From Candidatus Bathyarchaeota archaeon (lineage in GTDB: Archaea; Thermoproteota; Bathyarchaeia; 40CM-2-53-6; RBG-13-38-9): DNA of 5,864 bases. Each line of letters opens with the position of its first letter. The first letter of the stretch is position 1. The stretch spans positions 1 to 5,864 of the forward strand of contig JAPKYM010000284.1 in assembly GCA_026394315.1 (NCBI GenBank), written 5' to 3'. This document shows positions 1 to 5,602 of this stretch, piece after piece. Below the pieces are notes generated by a model. That model was not told the origin of the DNA. It made no database searches and saw only the letters and a program-made list of their open reading frames with translations. Made by a program: the position numbers and the translations under genes.

Positions 1-65
1 AAGTCTTCGCAACGGTTTACAAAGAACACAAAGACACGAACGTTCCCGGGAGAGGAACTGAAGAG

Positions 66-518
66 ATGAAGACTAATGATGTGACAGGCAGGTTCAGGCC
101 CGGTGAAGTGGGATTCTCCGTCGACATGGGACGACCAGGCGTTGGCGTAGACCTCAAAGACGCTGAAAAACTCTGCATGACCCTCGCCAAGACTGGAGTG
201 GAATTTGAACCTCTCAACCCTTTGACCTTCCTCATGAAAGACAAGAAGACTGGGAAAATGCGCGAGGACGTTCTGACTGAACGCGTTCATTCCTGTATTC
301 CCGAGTTCAAAATCAAGGAAGACAGATTTTCCGAGGTTTTGTCGGCGCTCCAAAAAGTATCCAAAGAGATCAATAGCGTCTTCAGCCTCGGATTATGTGT
401 CAAGGTCAATCCAGACGGATCAGTGCCAATAATGAAGTACCTAGACGAACACAAGATATACTACCGACCCGATGGAAAAACAAACATAGGTATAGGAAAA
501 CCTGCGGCGAAGTTCTGA
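66..518 (+). CDS. Conserved-looking protein of unknown function, first gene of the AOR operon
   Basis: A 150-residue soluble protein that I cannot assign to a named family. Near its N-terminus it has a Gly/Pro-rich stretch (GRFRPGEVGFSVDMGRPGVG, residues 8-27). The middle alternates charged helical segments with NPLTFLM (51-57). It ends in a basic, glycine-rich tail, RPDGKTNIGIGKP (134-146). Cysteines at 37, 77 and 111 are scattered and form no metal motif. No signal peptide or membrane segment is visible. I chose ATG 66 because GGGAGAGG at 48-55 is a plausible ribosome-binding site about 10 bases upstream. The same frame is open to the window edge, however, so a longer protein starting outside the window is possible. 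The next gene begins 11 bases after the stop, with its ribosome-binding site overlapping the stop codon, which argues for co-translation with that unknown protein and co-transcription with the iron-sulfur, MoaD and AOR genes. A role in making or serving the AOR enzyme is inference from position only. Confidence 0.8.
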   Translation: MKTNDVTGRFRPGEVGFSVDMGRPGVGVDLKDAEKLCMTLAKTGVEFEPLNPLTFLMKDKKTGKMREDVLTERVHSCIPEFKIKEDRFSEVLSALQKVSKEINSVFSLGLCVKVNPDGSVPIMKYLDEHKIYYRPDGKTNIGIGKPAAKF

Positions 519-523
519 GGTGA
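517..523 (+). promoter_or_regulatory. Ribosome-binding site GAGGTGA overlapping the upstream stop codon
   Basis: GAGGTGA matches the archaeal anti-Shine-Dalgarno core (complement of ATCACCTC). It overlaps the TGA stop (516-518) of the preceding gene and leaves a 6-base spacer to ATG 530. It fixes the start of the second gene and suggests that the two products are made in a coupled way. Confidence 0.8.
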
Positions 524-529
524 AAAAGA

Positions 530-1156
530 ATGACTCATACACTACATAGATCCGGAAACGTAGAATCACTCTCAATTGACTACCCGATACTTGTTATAGC
601 CGCCCAAGGAATAAACAGCAAGGACGGCGGCCCCAAGTTTAGAAAAGCACTCGAAATAATCCTGAAGCACAACCCTGTTAACGTCGGAGACATGAAAACT
701 GGAAATTACTTCAGGAAAGGCCTGAAGACAGTACTCAACAGCACCAGAGAGAACTCTATAGTCCACGGCGTTTTTGCGAACAAGAAAGACCTCGAGGAAT
801 GCTTAAAGGAATTACGCGACTCAGATGTCGGGATGTCCGTTGTAGTTTCCGGCCTCTTCAGCGAAGTCTGGGACTCACTCAAAAAGATCGGCCTAAAACC
901 CCATTCACTGAACATTTCGCTGGGGATATATGGTAAGAAAGAACTGCTCCCGGAGCAAGGAGTTCTTGACATAACAACGATGTGCGGCCACCATTGTGTC
1001 TCCCCCTTACTTGTCAAGAAGATGGTTGCCGACATAAAGAAGGATAAAACATGTATCGAGGACGCTGCACGCGAACTTGCGAAACCCTGTGTATGCGGGG
1101 TTTTCAACACTTTAAGAGCCGAGAGGCTGCTGGAAGATTTGCTTAGCAAATCCTGA
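530..1156 (+). CDS. Cys/His-motif protein of unknown function, AOR operon
   Basis: A 208-residue soluble protein of no family I can name with confidence. The N-terminus (MTHTLHRSGN) leads into a hydrophobic strand, DYPILVIAAQGIN (17-29). Mixed alpha/beta sequence follows, including MSVVVSGLFSEVWD (102-115). The distinctive part is C-terminal: TTMCGHHCVSP (149-159, with C152, H154, H155, C157) and KPCVCGVFN (185-193, with C187 and C189). Two Cys/His clusters about 30 residues apart suggest a metal or iron-sulfur site, though no standard ferredoxin spacing is present. This is inference. The start is well supported by GAGGTGA six bases upstream of ATG. The gene lies 11 bases after the first unknown gene and 30 bases before the iron-sulfur protein gene, so all appear to be one transcript. 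An accessory or maturation role for the tungsten/molybdenum enzyme is possible but rests on neighbourhood only. Confidence 0.85.
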   Translation: MTHTLHRSGNVESLSIDYPILVIAAQGINSKDGGPKFRKALEIILKHNPVNVGDMKTGNYFRKGLKTVLNSTRENSIVHGVFANKKDLEECLKELRDSDVGMSVVVSGLFSEVWDSLKKIGLKPHSLNISLGIYGKKELLPEQGVLDITTMCGHHCVSPLLVKKMVADIKKDKTCIEDAARELAKPCVCGVFNTLRAERLLEDLLSKS

Positions 1157-1186
1157 CCATATCGAGGAACAAACGGTGCTAACAGA

Positions 1187-1675
1187 ATGACGATGCTGCT
1201 AATCGTGGCAGACAAATGCACTGGCTGCAGAATGTGCGAGCTAGTGTGCTCAATGGTACATGAAAAAGTCTTCAACCCGGAAAAATCAAGGATCTGGATC
1301 GATTTCCAAGGGATGCCGGAACTCCAATACCCAAACGCATGTCGATCCTGTGGAAAGCCGCCTTGCGCTGACGCTTGCCCCACAGACCCCAAGTCCATTT
1401 ATCGTGACGAAAAAGCTGGCGGTGGGATGAAGATACTGGAAAACGTGTGCATTAGATGTGGAAGATGCATAGAAGCGTGCCCCTTCGCAGCAATTGACTG
1501 GCACCCAACCAAAAAGATACCACTTATATGCGACGTGTGCGACGGCGACCCCCAATGCGTGAAATACTGCTCACCAAGCGCGTTGCTCGCCGGCGGAAAA
1601 TCAGATCTAGCAGCTGAGAAACGGAAAGACTTCGCCGCAGTTCAAATAGCCAAAACAAGGGAGAAATTCAAATAA
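1187..1675 (+). CDS. Four-cluster [4Fe-4S] ferredoxin-type electron-transfer subunit (AOR-associated)
   Basis: A 162-residue protein with sixteen cysteines in four groups: C11-C14-C17-C21, C52-C55-C60-C64, C88-C91-C94-C98 and C115-C118-C124-C128. The third group, with the following Pro (CIRCGRCIEACP), is a classic ferredoxin motif. The overall pattern is that of the DmsB/HycB-like electron-transfer subunits, which pair their motifs to hold four [4Fe-4S] clusters. Similar proteins are encoded next to AOR-type enzymes, for example the small subunit of the multi-subunit bacterial AOR. There is no Tat signal or membrane segment, so it should be cytoplasmic. The likely role is to accept electrons from the AOR active-site subunit and pass them to a soluble acceptor; this partner assignment is inferred from gene order. 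The C-terminal 30 residues are lysine-rich and cluster-free. GGTG at 1175-1178 is a modest ribosome-binding site for ATG 1187. ATG 1193, two codons on, is an alternative. Confidence 0.93.
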   Translation: MTMLLIVADKCTGCRMCELVCSMVHEKVFNPEKSRIWIDFQGMPELQYPNACRSCGKPPCADACPTDPKSIYRDEKAGGGMKILENVCIRCGRCIEACPFAAIDWHPTKKIPLICDVCDGDPQCVKYCSPSALLAGGKSDLAAEKRKDFAAVQIAKTREKFK

Positions 1676-1695
1676 AAATCTAAGAGGTCTTCAGT

Positions 1696-1986
1696 TTGGG
1701 AAAGGTAAAAGTCAAATTTTTTGCCCATCTCCGACAAGCGGCAGGAACCAACGAAGCATATGTGGACATTCAGGAAGGGGACACTTTAGAGAACCTAATA
1801 GATAGGCTCAGCGAGAGGTTCGGACCTGACTTCACAGATCGAATAAGAGACCCGACAACAGGTACCTTGGCGCCTTTTCTCATTATGGTGGGCCGCGAAG
1901 AGATCAGCACAGTTAGAGGAGATCTAAAACACAAATTGAATGACGGAGATACAGTATCACTTCTAGAACCAGTTGGAGGAGGATAG
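1696..1986 (+). CDS. MoaD/ThiS-family sulfur carrier (first copy)
   Basis: A 96-residue ubiquitin-fold sulfur carrier. It has the family's opening strand and loop (VKVKFFAHLRQAAGT, residues 3-17), the central APFLIMVGREEI segment, and a C-terminus of EPVGGG. The terminal Gly-Gly is the part that MoeB-type enzymes adenylate and convert to a thiocarboxylate. In this family the sulfur goes to molybdopterin or tungstopterin synthesis; placement directly before AOR suggests a carrier dedicated to that enzyme's cofactor. The start is TTG, the only sensible one for this fold length, with AGAGGT at 1683-1688 as ribosome-binding site. Its last codons are also the strong ribosome-binding site of AOR, and only 4 bases separate the two genes, so translation is probably coupled. 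No MoaE, MoeB or MoeA gene is in the window. Confidence 0.9.
   Translation: MGKVKVKFFAHLRQAAGTNEAYVDIQEGDTLENLIDRLSERFGPDFTDRIRDPTTGTLAPFLIMVGREEISTVRGDLKHKLNDGDTVSLLEPVGGG
1975..1982 (+). promoter_or_regulatory. Ribosome-binding site GGAGGAGG for AOR, inside the moaD-like 3' end
   Basis: A strong purine-rich Shine-Dalgarno sequence with an 8-base spacer to ATG 1991. It lies inside the Gly codons at the end of the sulfur-carrier gene. It decides the AOR start: a TTG at 1973 is in frame but would place the ribosome-binding site inside the gene. Confidence 0.8.
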
Positions 1987-1990
1987 AAAA

Positions 1991-3672
1991 ATGTGGACTT
2001 ACGGTGGATATGCAGGCAAGTTTCTACGCCTAGATATGACTAACAAGAAGCACTCTACCGTTCCTCTCACCAAGGAAGTGGCGAAGCTCTTCCTGGGCGG
2101 TAACGGATTCGGAGCCAAGATCCTTTATGACGAAGTCAGACCAGGGATTGATCCCCTAGGACCAGAGAATAAATTCGTATTCGCAGCGGGCCCAATCCAA
2201 GGAACAATGGTGCCCACAGCGGGCAGATCAGGAGTATTTACAAAGTCACCTTTGACAGGATACTTCTTCGACGCATACGGCGGCGGATCATTCGGTCCAG
2301 AGATGAAATCGGCCCCGGCGGCGAGAACCTAGTCCGTTTTGCCTGCACAATCTGGGGCGCACGTGCTGCAGGACGAGGCGGTAACGGCGCGGTTCTTGGA
2401 TCCAAGAAATTCAAGGCGGTAGTAGTTCGCGGCACGAAAGATGTGGAAGTCCCTGATATCGACGCTTTCCAAAAGATGATCAGCGACCAATACAGCCGCA
2501 TAAAGGCGAATCCTGGTACTGGGAAAGCACTGCCAACTCTTGGGACCCCCGGAGTGACCACGACAAACAATCAGTTGGGAATACTGGGAACAAGAAACTG
2601 GCAGACCGAAGTATTTGAGGAAGCAGAAAAGATAAGCGGCGAAGCAATGCGTTCCAAACTCGTTGTAAAAGATAAGGGATGCATGGCATGCCCCATCTAC
2701 TGCACAAAACTAACATACGTTAAGACAGGCCCGTACGCCGGAACCTTAGACGAAGGCCCGGAGTATGAAACCATTTTCGCCTTCGGGTCAAACTGCGGAG
2801 TAGCTTCACTCGAAATGATAGCGAAAGCGGATAGGATGTCAGACGAAATAGGTGTCGATACAATATCCGCAGGAGCCGTAATTTCATTCGCAATGGAATG
2901 CTTCGAGAAAGGAGTACTATCAAAGGAAGAAGTTGATGGCATGGATCTGCGCTTCGGAAACGAGGCCGCGGTGATTCAACTGCTCGAGAAAATAGGTAAG
3001 CGCGAAGGAATAGGAAATATCCTCGCTGAGGGCGCCGCAAGAGCTGCAACCAAGATCGGAAAAGGCTCAGAGAAGTATGCGATAACCATAAAGAACCTTG
3101 AAAACGCTGGGCACTCTCCAAGAGGCATGAAAGGCTACTGTCTAGGAATGGCTACCTCAACTAGAGGTGGAAGTCACCAAGACAGCCGACCCACAGCTGA
3201 GCGCATAGGAAAGTCAGACAGAAAGGTACTCGAAGGAAAACCAGAATACGCTGTAGGAACTCAGAGAGCAACAACGCTGCAGGATTCCATGTGCGTATGC
3301 AGAATGACTGAGGGCATATACGGGTTAATGGAGGTCACTAACGAACACCTCAACATAATCAACGTTGTCACAGGAATGGACCTGAAGCTGCCAGATATCG
3401 TAGACATCACCGACAGAATATGGAATCTAGAGAGATCCTTCAACTGCCGTGAAGGACACCGTAGGGAACATGACGTCCAGGCCATCAGGTTCATGTCAGA
3501 GCCGATACCAGACGGCCCATCCAAAGGCATGTACAGCCCTACACAAGAGCTAGAGATGCTAAAAGACAGATACTATGACCTAAGAGGCTGGGACAAGAAG
3601 ACAGGAATCCCGACGAAAGAGACACTACAACGACTGAGTCTTGAGCAGCAAGCAAAAGACCTCTGCAAATAG
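1991..3672 (+). pseudogene. aor: Aldehyde:ferredoxin oxidoreductase (tungsten/molybdopterin), internally deleted and frameshifted
   Basis: The two halves are unmistakably AOR. Frame A (1991-2332) gives the N-terminal pterin-binding domain: GYAGKFLRLDMT, LGGNGFGAKILYDE, AGPIQGTMVPTAGRSG and GGGSFGPEMK. Frame B, readable from about 2308 to 3672, picks up at IGPGGENLVRFAC. It then has AGRGGNGAVLGSKKFKAVVV, the cluster ligands CMACPIYC (CxxCxxxC, 2680-2703), GPEYET, EIGVDTIS, RGGSHQDSRP, DSMCVC with the fourth cluster cysteine at 3298-3300, and the family C-terminus FNCREGHRREHD to PDGPSKG. AOR proteins are about 600-620 residues; the joined halves give about 559. From what I know of the family, roughly 56 residues (typically including AGYD, EGKA and the following strands) are absent between FGPE and IGPGGEN, and the frame is shifted there. 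An intact enzyme would bind a bis-pterin metal centre and one [4Fe-4S] cluster in the cytoplasm and oxidise aldehydes. As written, translation stops at 2330-2332. Otherwise the sequence is well conserved, so the lesion is either recent or an assembly error. The exact AOR subfamily and substrate are not determinable. Confidence 0.9.
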
Positions 3673-3680
3673 TACAAAGA

Positions 3681-3710
3681 GGGGTTCATACCCCATTTCT
3701 TATTTTCTTA
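3681..3710 (+). terminator. Possible hairpin/T-rich terminator after AOR
   Basis: GGGGT (3681-3685) and ACCCC (3690-3694) can pair around a 4-base loop. The T-rich run ATTTCTTATTTTCTTA follows (3695-3710). The position, 8 bases after the AOR stop, suits an operon end or an attenuating site before the second MoaD gene. The stem is only 5 bp, and archaeal termination relies mostly on T-tracts, so this is tentative. The same T/A-rich run could instead hold a weak TATA-like element (TTTTCTTAAA, 3704-3713) for the next gene. Confidence 0.4.
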
Positions 3711-3739
3711 AAGCGTACGCTCGAAGAAAACTGGCCAAT

Positions 3740-4102
3740 ATGCCAACAGTCCTTCTAAGATTCTATACGCTCTTTCGACAGGCTGCAGGAACACCCAAGC
3801 TAAAACTAGAGCTGCCCGTCGGATGCACAATACATAAAGTCATGGAACTCGCATCCAAGGAGCGCGCGCGACAGGACTTCCGAAGGCTCTTATGGGACGA
3901 AAGCGGAAACGTTCTCCCGTTCATCATGATTATTGGGGACAGAGTGGAGTCCTCGACATCAGGAGTCGTAGATGAGACTGTGGAAAGCGACCTGAACATC
4001 GTTATTATCGATCCTGTAGGAGGCTGGGGGCATTACGAAGAAGGGCGCGCGCTGACTGAAGTGATTACCTTTGACATATGCCACTTGCACGTTCAGGGTT
4101 AG
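3740..4102 (+). CDS. MoaD/ThiS-like sulfur carrier with C-terminal tail beyond Gly-Gly (second copy)
   Basis: A 120-residue protein. Its first 95 residues are a MoaD-type domain: VLLRFYTLFRQAAGT (4-18), the LPFIMIIGDRVE segment (59-70) and IIDPVGG (89-95). It shares the RQAAGT and PF.IM.G landmarks with the copy before AOR but is otherwise quite divergent. In the family the protein normally ends at Gly-Gly, whose carboxylate carries sulfur. Here Trp96 and 24 more residues (GHYEEGRALTEVITFDICHLHVQG and stop) follow. Such a tail would have to be removed before the carrier could work; otherwise the stop codon has been lost, since one base change at TGG 4025-4027 would end the protein at Gly-Gly. 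I chose ATG 3740 because it begins the fold exactly. The frame is open upstream into AOR, but that sequence is not MoaD-like. No good ribosome-binding site precedes ATG 3740. The gap to AOR is 67 bases. Confidence 0.85.
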   Translation: MPTVLLRFYTLFRQAAGTPKLKLELPVGCTIHKVMELASKERARQDFRRLLWDESGNVLPFIMIIGDRVESSTSGVVDETVESDLNIVIIDPVGGWGHYEEGRALTEVITFDICHLHVQG

Positions 4103-5207
4103 TACATTGCAGGGACTAGCTCGCGCGCGCGAAATCCTGAAGTCTGCTCTTGGTGATTTCAACTTTGTCTTTGAGCGAATCAGCTCTCGTCTTTCGACGA
4201 GACATACGGTCATACTAGTTTCAGTGCTGCTTTTCCTATGCGCTATCCTCTTTCGTGCAGCCAACTTTTCCAGCCCTCCTACTTTGATGGTGGACGAAGT
4301 CTACTATTCACCAGCAGCGAAATCCCTCCTTGAATTCCAAGGCGATCCTAACTATGTGCATCCACCCTTGGGAAAACTGCTTATTGCTTCTGGAATAGCG
4401 CTTTTTGGGTACAACTCTTTCGGATGGAGACTAGCAAGCGTAATCGCCGGAAGCATAATAGTCCCAGCAACATACCTATTCGCTAGGAGGATTTTCGGTG
4501 ACTTCGTAGGGATAATGTCTGCCGCGCTCCTAATTTTCGATCCAATGCAACAGACTATGTCTAGAATAGCCATGTTGGACATCTTTCTTGCATTGTTCAT
4601 AACGCTAGCCTTCCTGGCCGCTTCCTATGAGAAGTACCGTGTGTCTTCGATGGCTCTCGGATTGGCTTGCGGTGTAAAGTTGGTCGGAGCGTTTGCAGTA
4701 GTCGGCATGGCTACTTATTTGATCTGTCGTGGTAGAATAACGAAGGTTTTGGGAGTGATTCCAGTATTTGCAGCGACATTTGCTGCATCCTTGATACCCA
4801 TAGTTTTCGACCGAGCATCCTTTCTATACAGCATAGCGTTTTCTACGAGTTGGCATATGACTTTGGATGCGTCTCATCCTTCCGTTGCGCCACCCGTGGG
4901 ATGGCTGATCAACATGGTCCCTTTCCCAGTTTATTTAAGTCCTCAGCAGAGCATCTCCGTGTCCTCTAATCCATTCTTGTATCCAATATCCCTGGCAGTT
5001 GTGGTGCTTCTTGTGTACCAAGCACTGAACGAGCGCAAGTGCATCCCTCAGACACTTCCTGTGTTTTGGTTCACCTTTGTCTATGGACTATTCTTCCTGA
5101 TCCCAAGAAAGACTCAGTTCATATTCTATCTAACCCCAGCGGTCCCGGCAATTCTCGTTCTGGCGTCATACGGGATCTTTCGATTTTTCAGCTCTATATC
5201 AAAATAG
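4071..5207 (+). CDS. Dolichyl-phosphate-mannose:protein mannosyltransferase-like membrane glycosyltransferase (PMT/GT39)
   Basis: A 378-residue multi-pass membrane protein. After a basic cytoplasmic N-terminus comes a first membrane helix (about 46-64). The first external loop holds the PMT catalytic acidic pair in VDEVYYSPAAKSLL (D75, E76) and YVHPPLGKLLIASG (H97-K102). Further helices follow, with FDPMQQTMSRIAMLDIF (156-172), a loop with SHPSVAPPVGW (268-278) resembling the PMT C-terminal domain, and a final helix after PRKTQFIFYLTPAVP (345-359). The family moves mannose or another hexose from a polyprenyl-phosphate sugar to secreted proteins or lipids. It is short compared with eukaryotic PMTs (usually over 700 residues) but in the range of prokaryotic PMT_2 proteins. 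The start is uncertain. TTG 4071 has GTGAT at 4061-4065 and overlaps the previous gene by 32 bases. TTG 4107, just after that gene's stop, has AGGG at 4094-4097. Donor and acceptor are unknown. Confidence 0.85.
   Translation: MTYATCTFRVSTLQGLARAREILKSALGDFNFVFERISSRLSTRHTVILVSVLLFLCAILFRAANFSSPPTLMVDEVYYSPAAKSLLEFQGDPNYVHPPLGKLLIASGIALFGYNSFGWRLASVIAGSIIVPATYLFARRIFGDFVGIMSAALLIFDPMQQTMSRIAMLDIFLALFITLAFLAASYEKYRVSSMALGLACGVKLVGAFAVVGMATYLICRGRITKVLGVIPVFAATFAASLIPIVFDRASFLYSIAFSTSWHMTLDASHPSVAPPVGWLINMVPFPVYLSPQQSISVSSNPFLYPISLAVVVLLVYQALNERKCIPQTLPVFWFTFVYGLFFLIPRKTQFIFYLTPAVPAILVLASYGIFRFFSSISK
4121..4132. repeat. Palindromic alternating CG tract TCGCGCGCGCGA
   Basis: A perfect 12-base palindrome of alternating C and G. 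Similar alternating tracts occur at 3862-3870 and 4045-4052, so three lie within 270 bases of otherwise mid-GC sequence. Alternating CG runs can adopt Z-DNA and are rich in sites for methylation or restriction. No function is shown. This tract lies inside the uncertain 5' end of the mannosyltransferase gene. Confidence 0.5.
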
Positions 5208-5217
5208 CTTTATTTTG
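5207..5217 (+). promoter_or_regulatory. Possible TATA-like promoter element for the tRNA-binding protein gene
   Basis: GCTTTATTTTG directly after the mannosyltransferase stop resembles an archaeal box A. A transcript would start about 25 bases downstream, near 5240, giving a short leader before ATG 5255. The motif is short and AT-rich, so chance is quite possible; it could equally act as a T-rich terminator for the upstream gene. Confidence 0.3.
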
Positions 5218-5254
5218 CAGTGTATCAGGAGAAGGACAATACCTGGGATCGCAG

Positions 5255-5578
5255 ATGTCAGTGACCCTTAGCGAATTTGAGAAACTTGACTTAAGAGCCT
5301 GCAGGGTCCTTAGCTCCGAAAGAATTCAGGGTTCACGGAAGCTCTTCAAGCTGTTGGTAGACATTGGAGCCACAAAGGTTCAGATTGTAGCCGGCGGGGG
5401 AGAGTTCTACACACCCGAGTATTTCGTTGGAAAGAACTTGGTGCTTCTTACAAATCTTGCACCTAAGGTGATTGCAGGCACTGAGTCCCAAGGAATGTTG
5501 CTTGCTGCTGAAGACAAAGGCAAGCCTATTTGGCTGATCATCCCAAACGACGTTACTCCGGGAGCCAGGATCCGCTAG
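5255..5578 (+). CDS. Free-standing tRNA-binding domain protein (methionyl-tRNA synthetase beta subunit / Arc1p-EMAPII-like)
   Basis: A 107-residue OB-fold protein that matches the tRNA-binding domain found at the C-terminus of MetRS and in Arc1p, EMAPII and Trbp111. Landmarks are FEKLDLRACRVLSSERIQGSRKL, near the N-terminus, then LLVDIGATKVQIVAGG, where the family has the strand reading R.IV.GI. KNLVLLTNLAPKVIAGTESQGMLLAA follows, corresponding to the family's NL.P....G..S.GM.LA signature. The last part is IWLIIPNDVTPGARI. In many archaea this domain is a separate gene and aids tRNA binding by MetRS or acts as a general tRNA chaperone. The length fits a single domain with no synthetase core. 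I chose ATG 5255 because it starts the fold; the frame is open for about 70 codons upstream, but that stretch overlaps the mannosyltransferase in another frame and is not domain-like. GGGAT at 5245-5249 is a weak ribosome-binding site. Confidence 0.92.
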   Translation: MSVTLSEFEKLDLRACRVLSSERIQGSRKLFKLLVDIGATKVQIVAGGGEFYTPEYFVGKNLVLLTNLAPKVIAGTESQGMLLAAEDKGKPIWLIIPNDVTPGARIR

Positions 5579-5602
5579 GACTAGAAAATCCTTCAAGTTT
5601 TG

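Noticed and set aside
66..1156. Assignment of the first two genes to methanogenesis marker proteins
   Set aside because: The gene-pair layout was reminiscent, but the motifs I can recall for those families (markers 3, 5, 6, 8 and 17) are not visible here, and no methanogenesis gene is in the window.
706..1398. A 230-codon open frame on the minus strand across the second unknown gene and the polyferredoxin gene
   Set aside because: It spans two well-supported + strand genes with proper ribosome-binding sites and conserved cysteine motifs; its own translation is Ser/Phe-rich and low in family-like features.
1973..1990. TTG 1973 as the AOR start
   Set aside because: It would put the GGAGGAGG ribosome-binding site inside the gene and add residues not seen in the family; ATG 1991 fits both.
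2290..2335. Programmed ribosomal frameshifting to make full-length AOR
   Set aside because: About 56 family residues are absent as well as the frame being changed, and no slippery heptamer with a following structure is evident; a deletion explains both facts.
2238..3530. Several minus-strand open frames of 78-133 codons under the AOR gene
   Set aside because: They are shadows of the strongly conserved AOR reading frame; none shows a recognisable motif.
3641..3739. N-terminal extension of the second MoaD gene from 3641
   Set aside because: This stretch overlaps the AOR C-terminus in another frame and reads through the hairpin; the MoaD fold begins exactly at ATG 3740.
5039..5254. N-terminal extension of the tRNA-binding protein from 5039
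   Set aside because: It overlaps the conserved C-terminal helix of the mannosyltransferase and shows no domain-like sequence; ATG 5255 starts the OB-fold.
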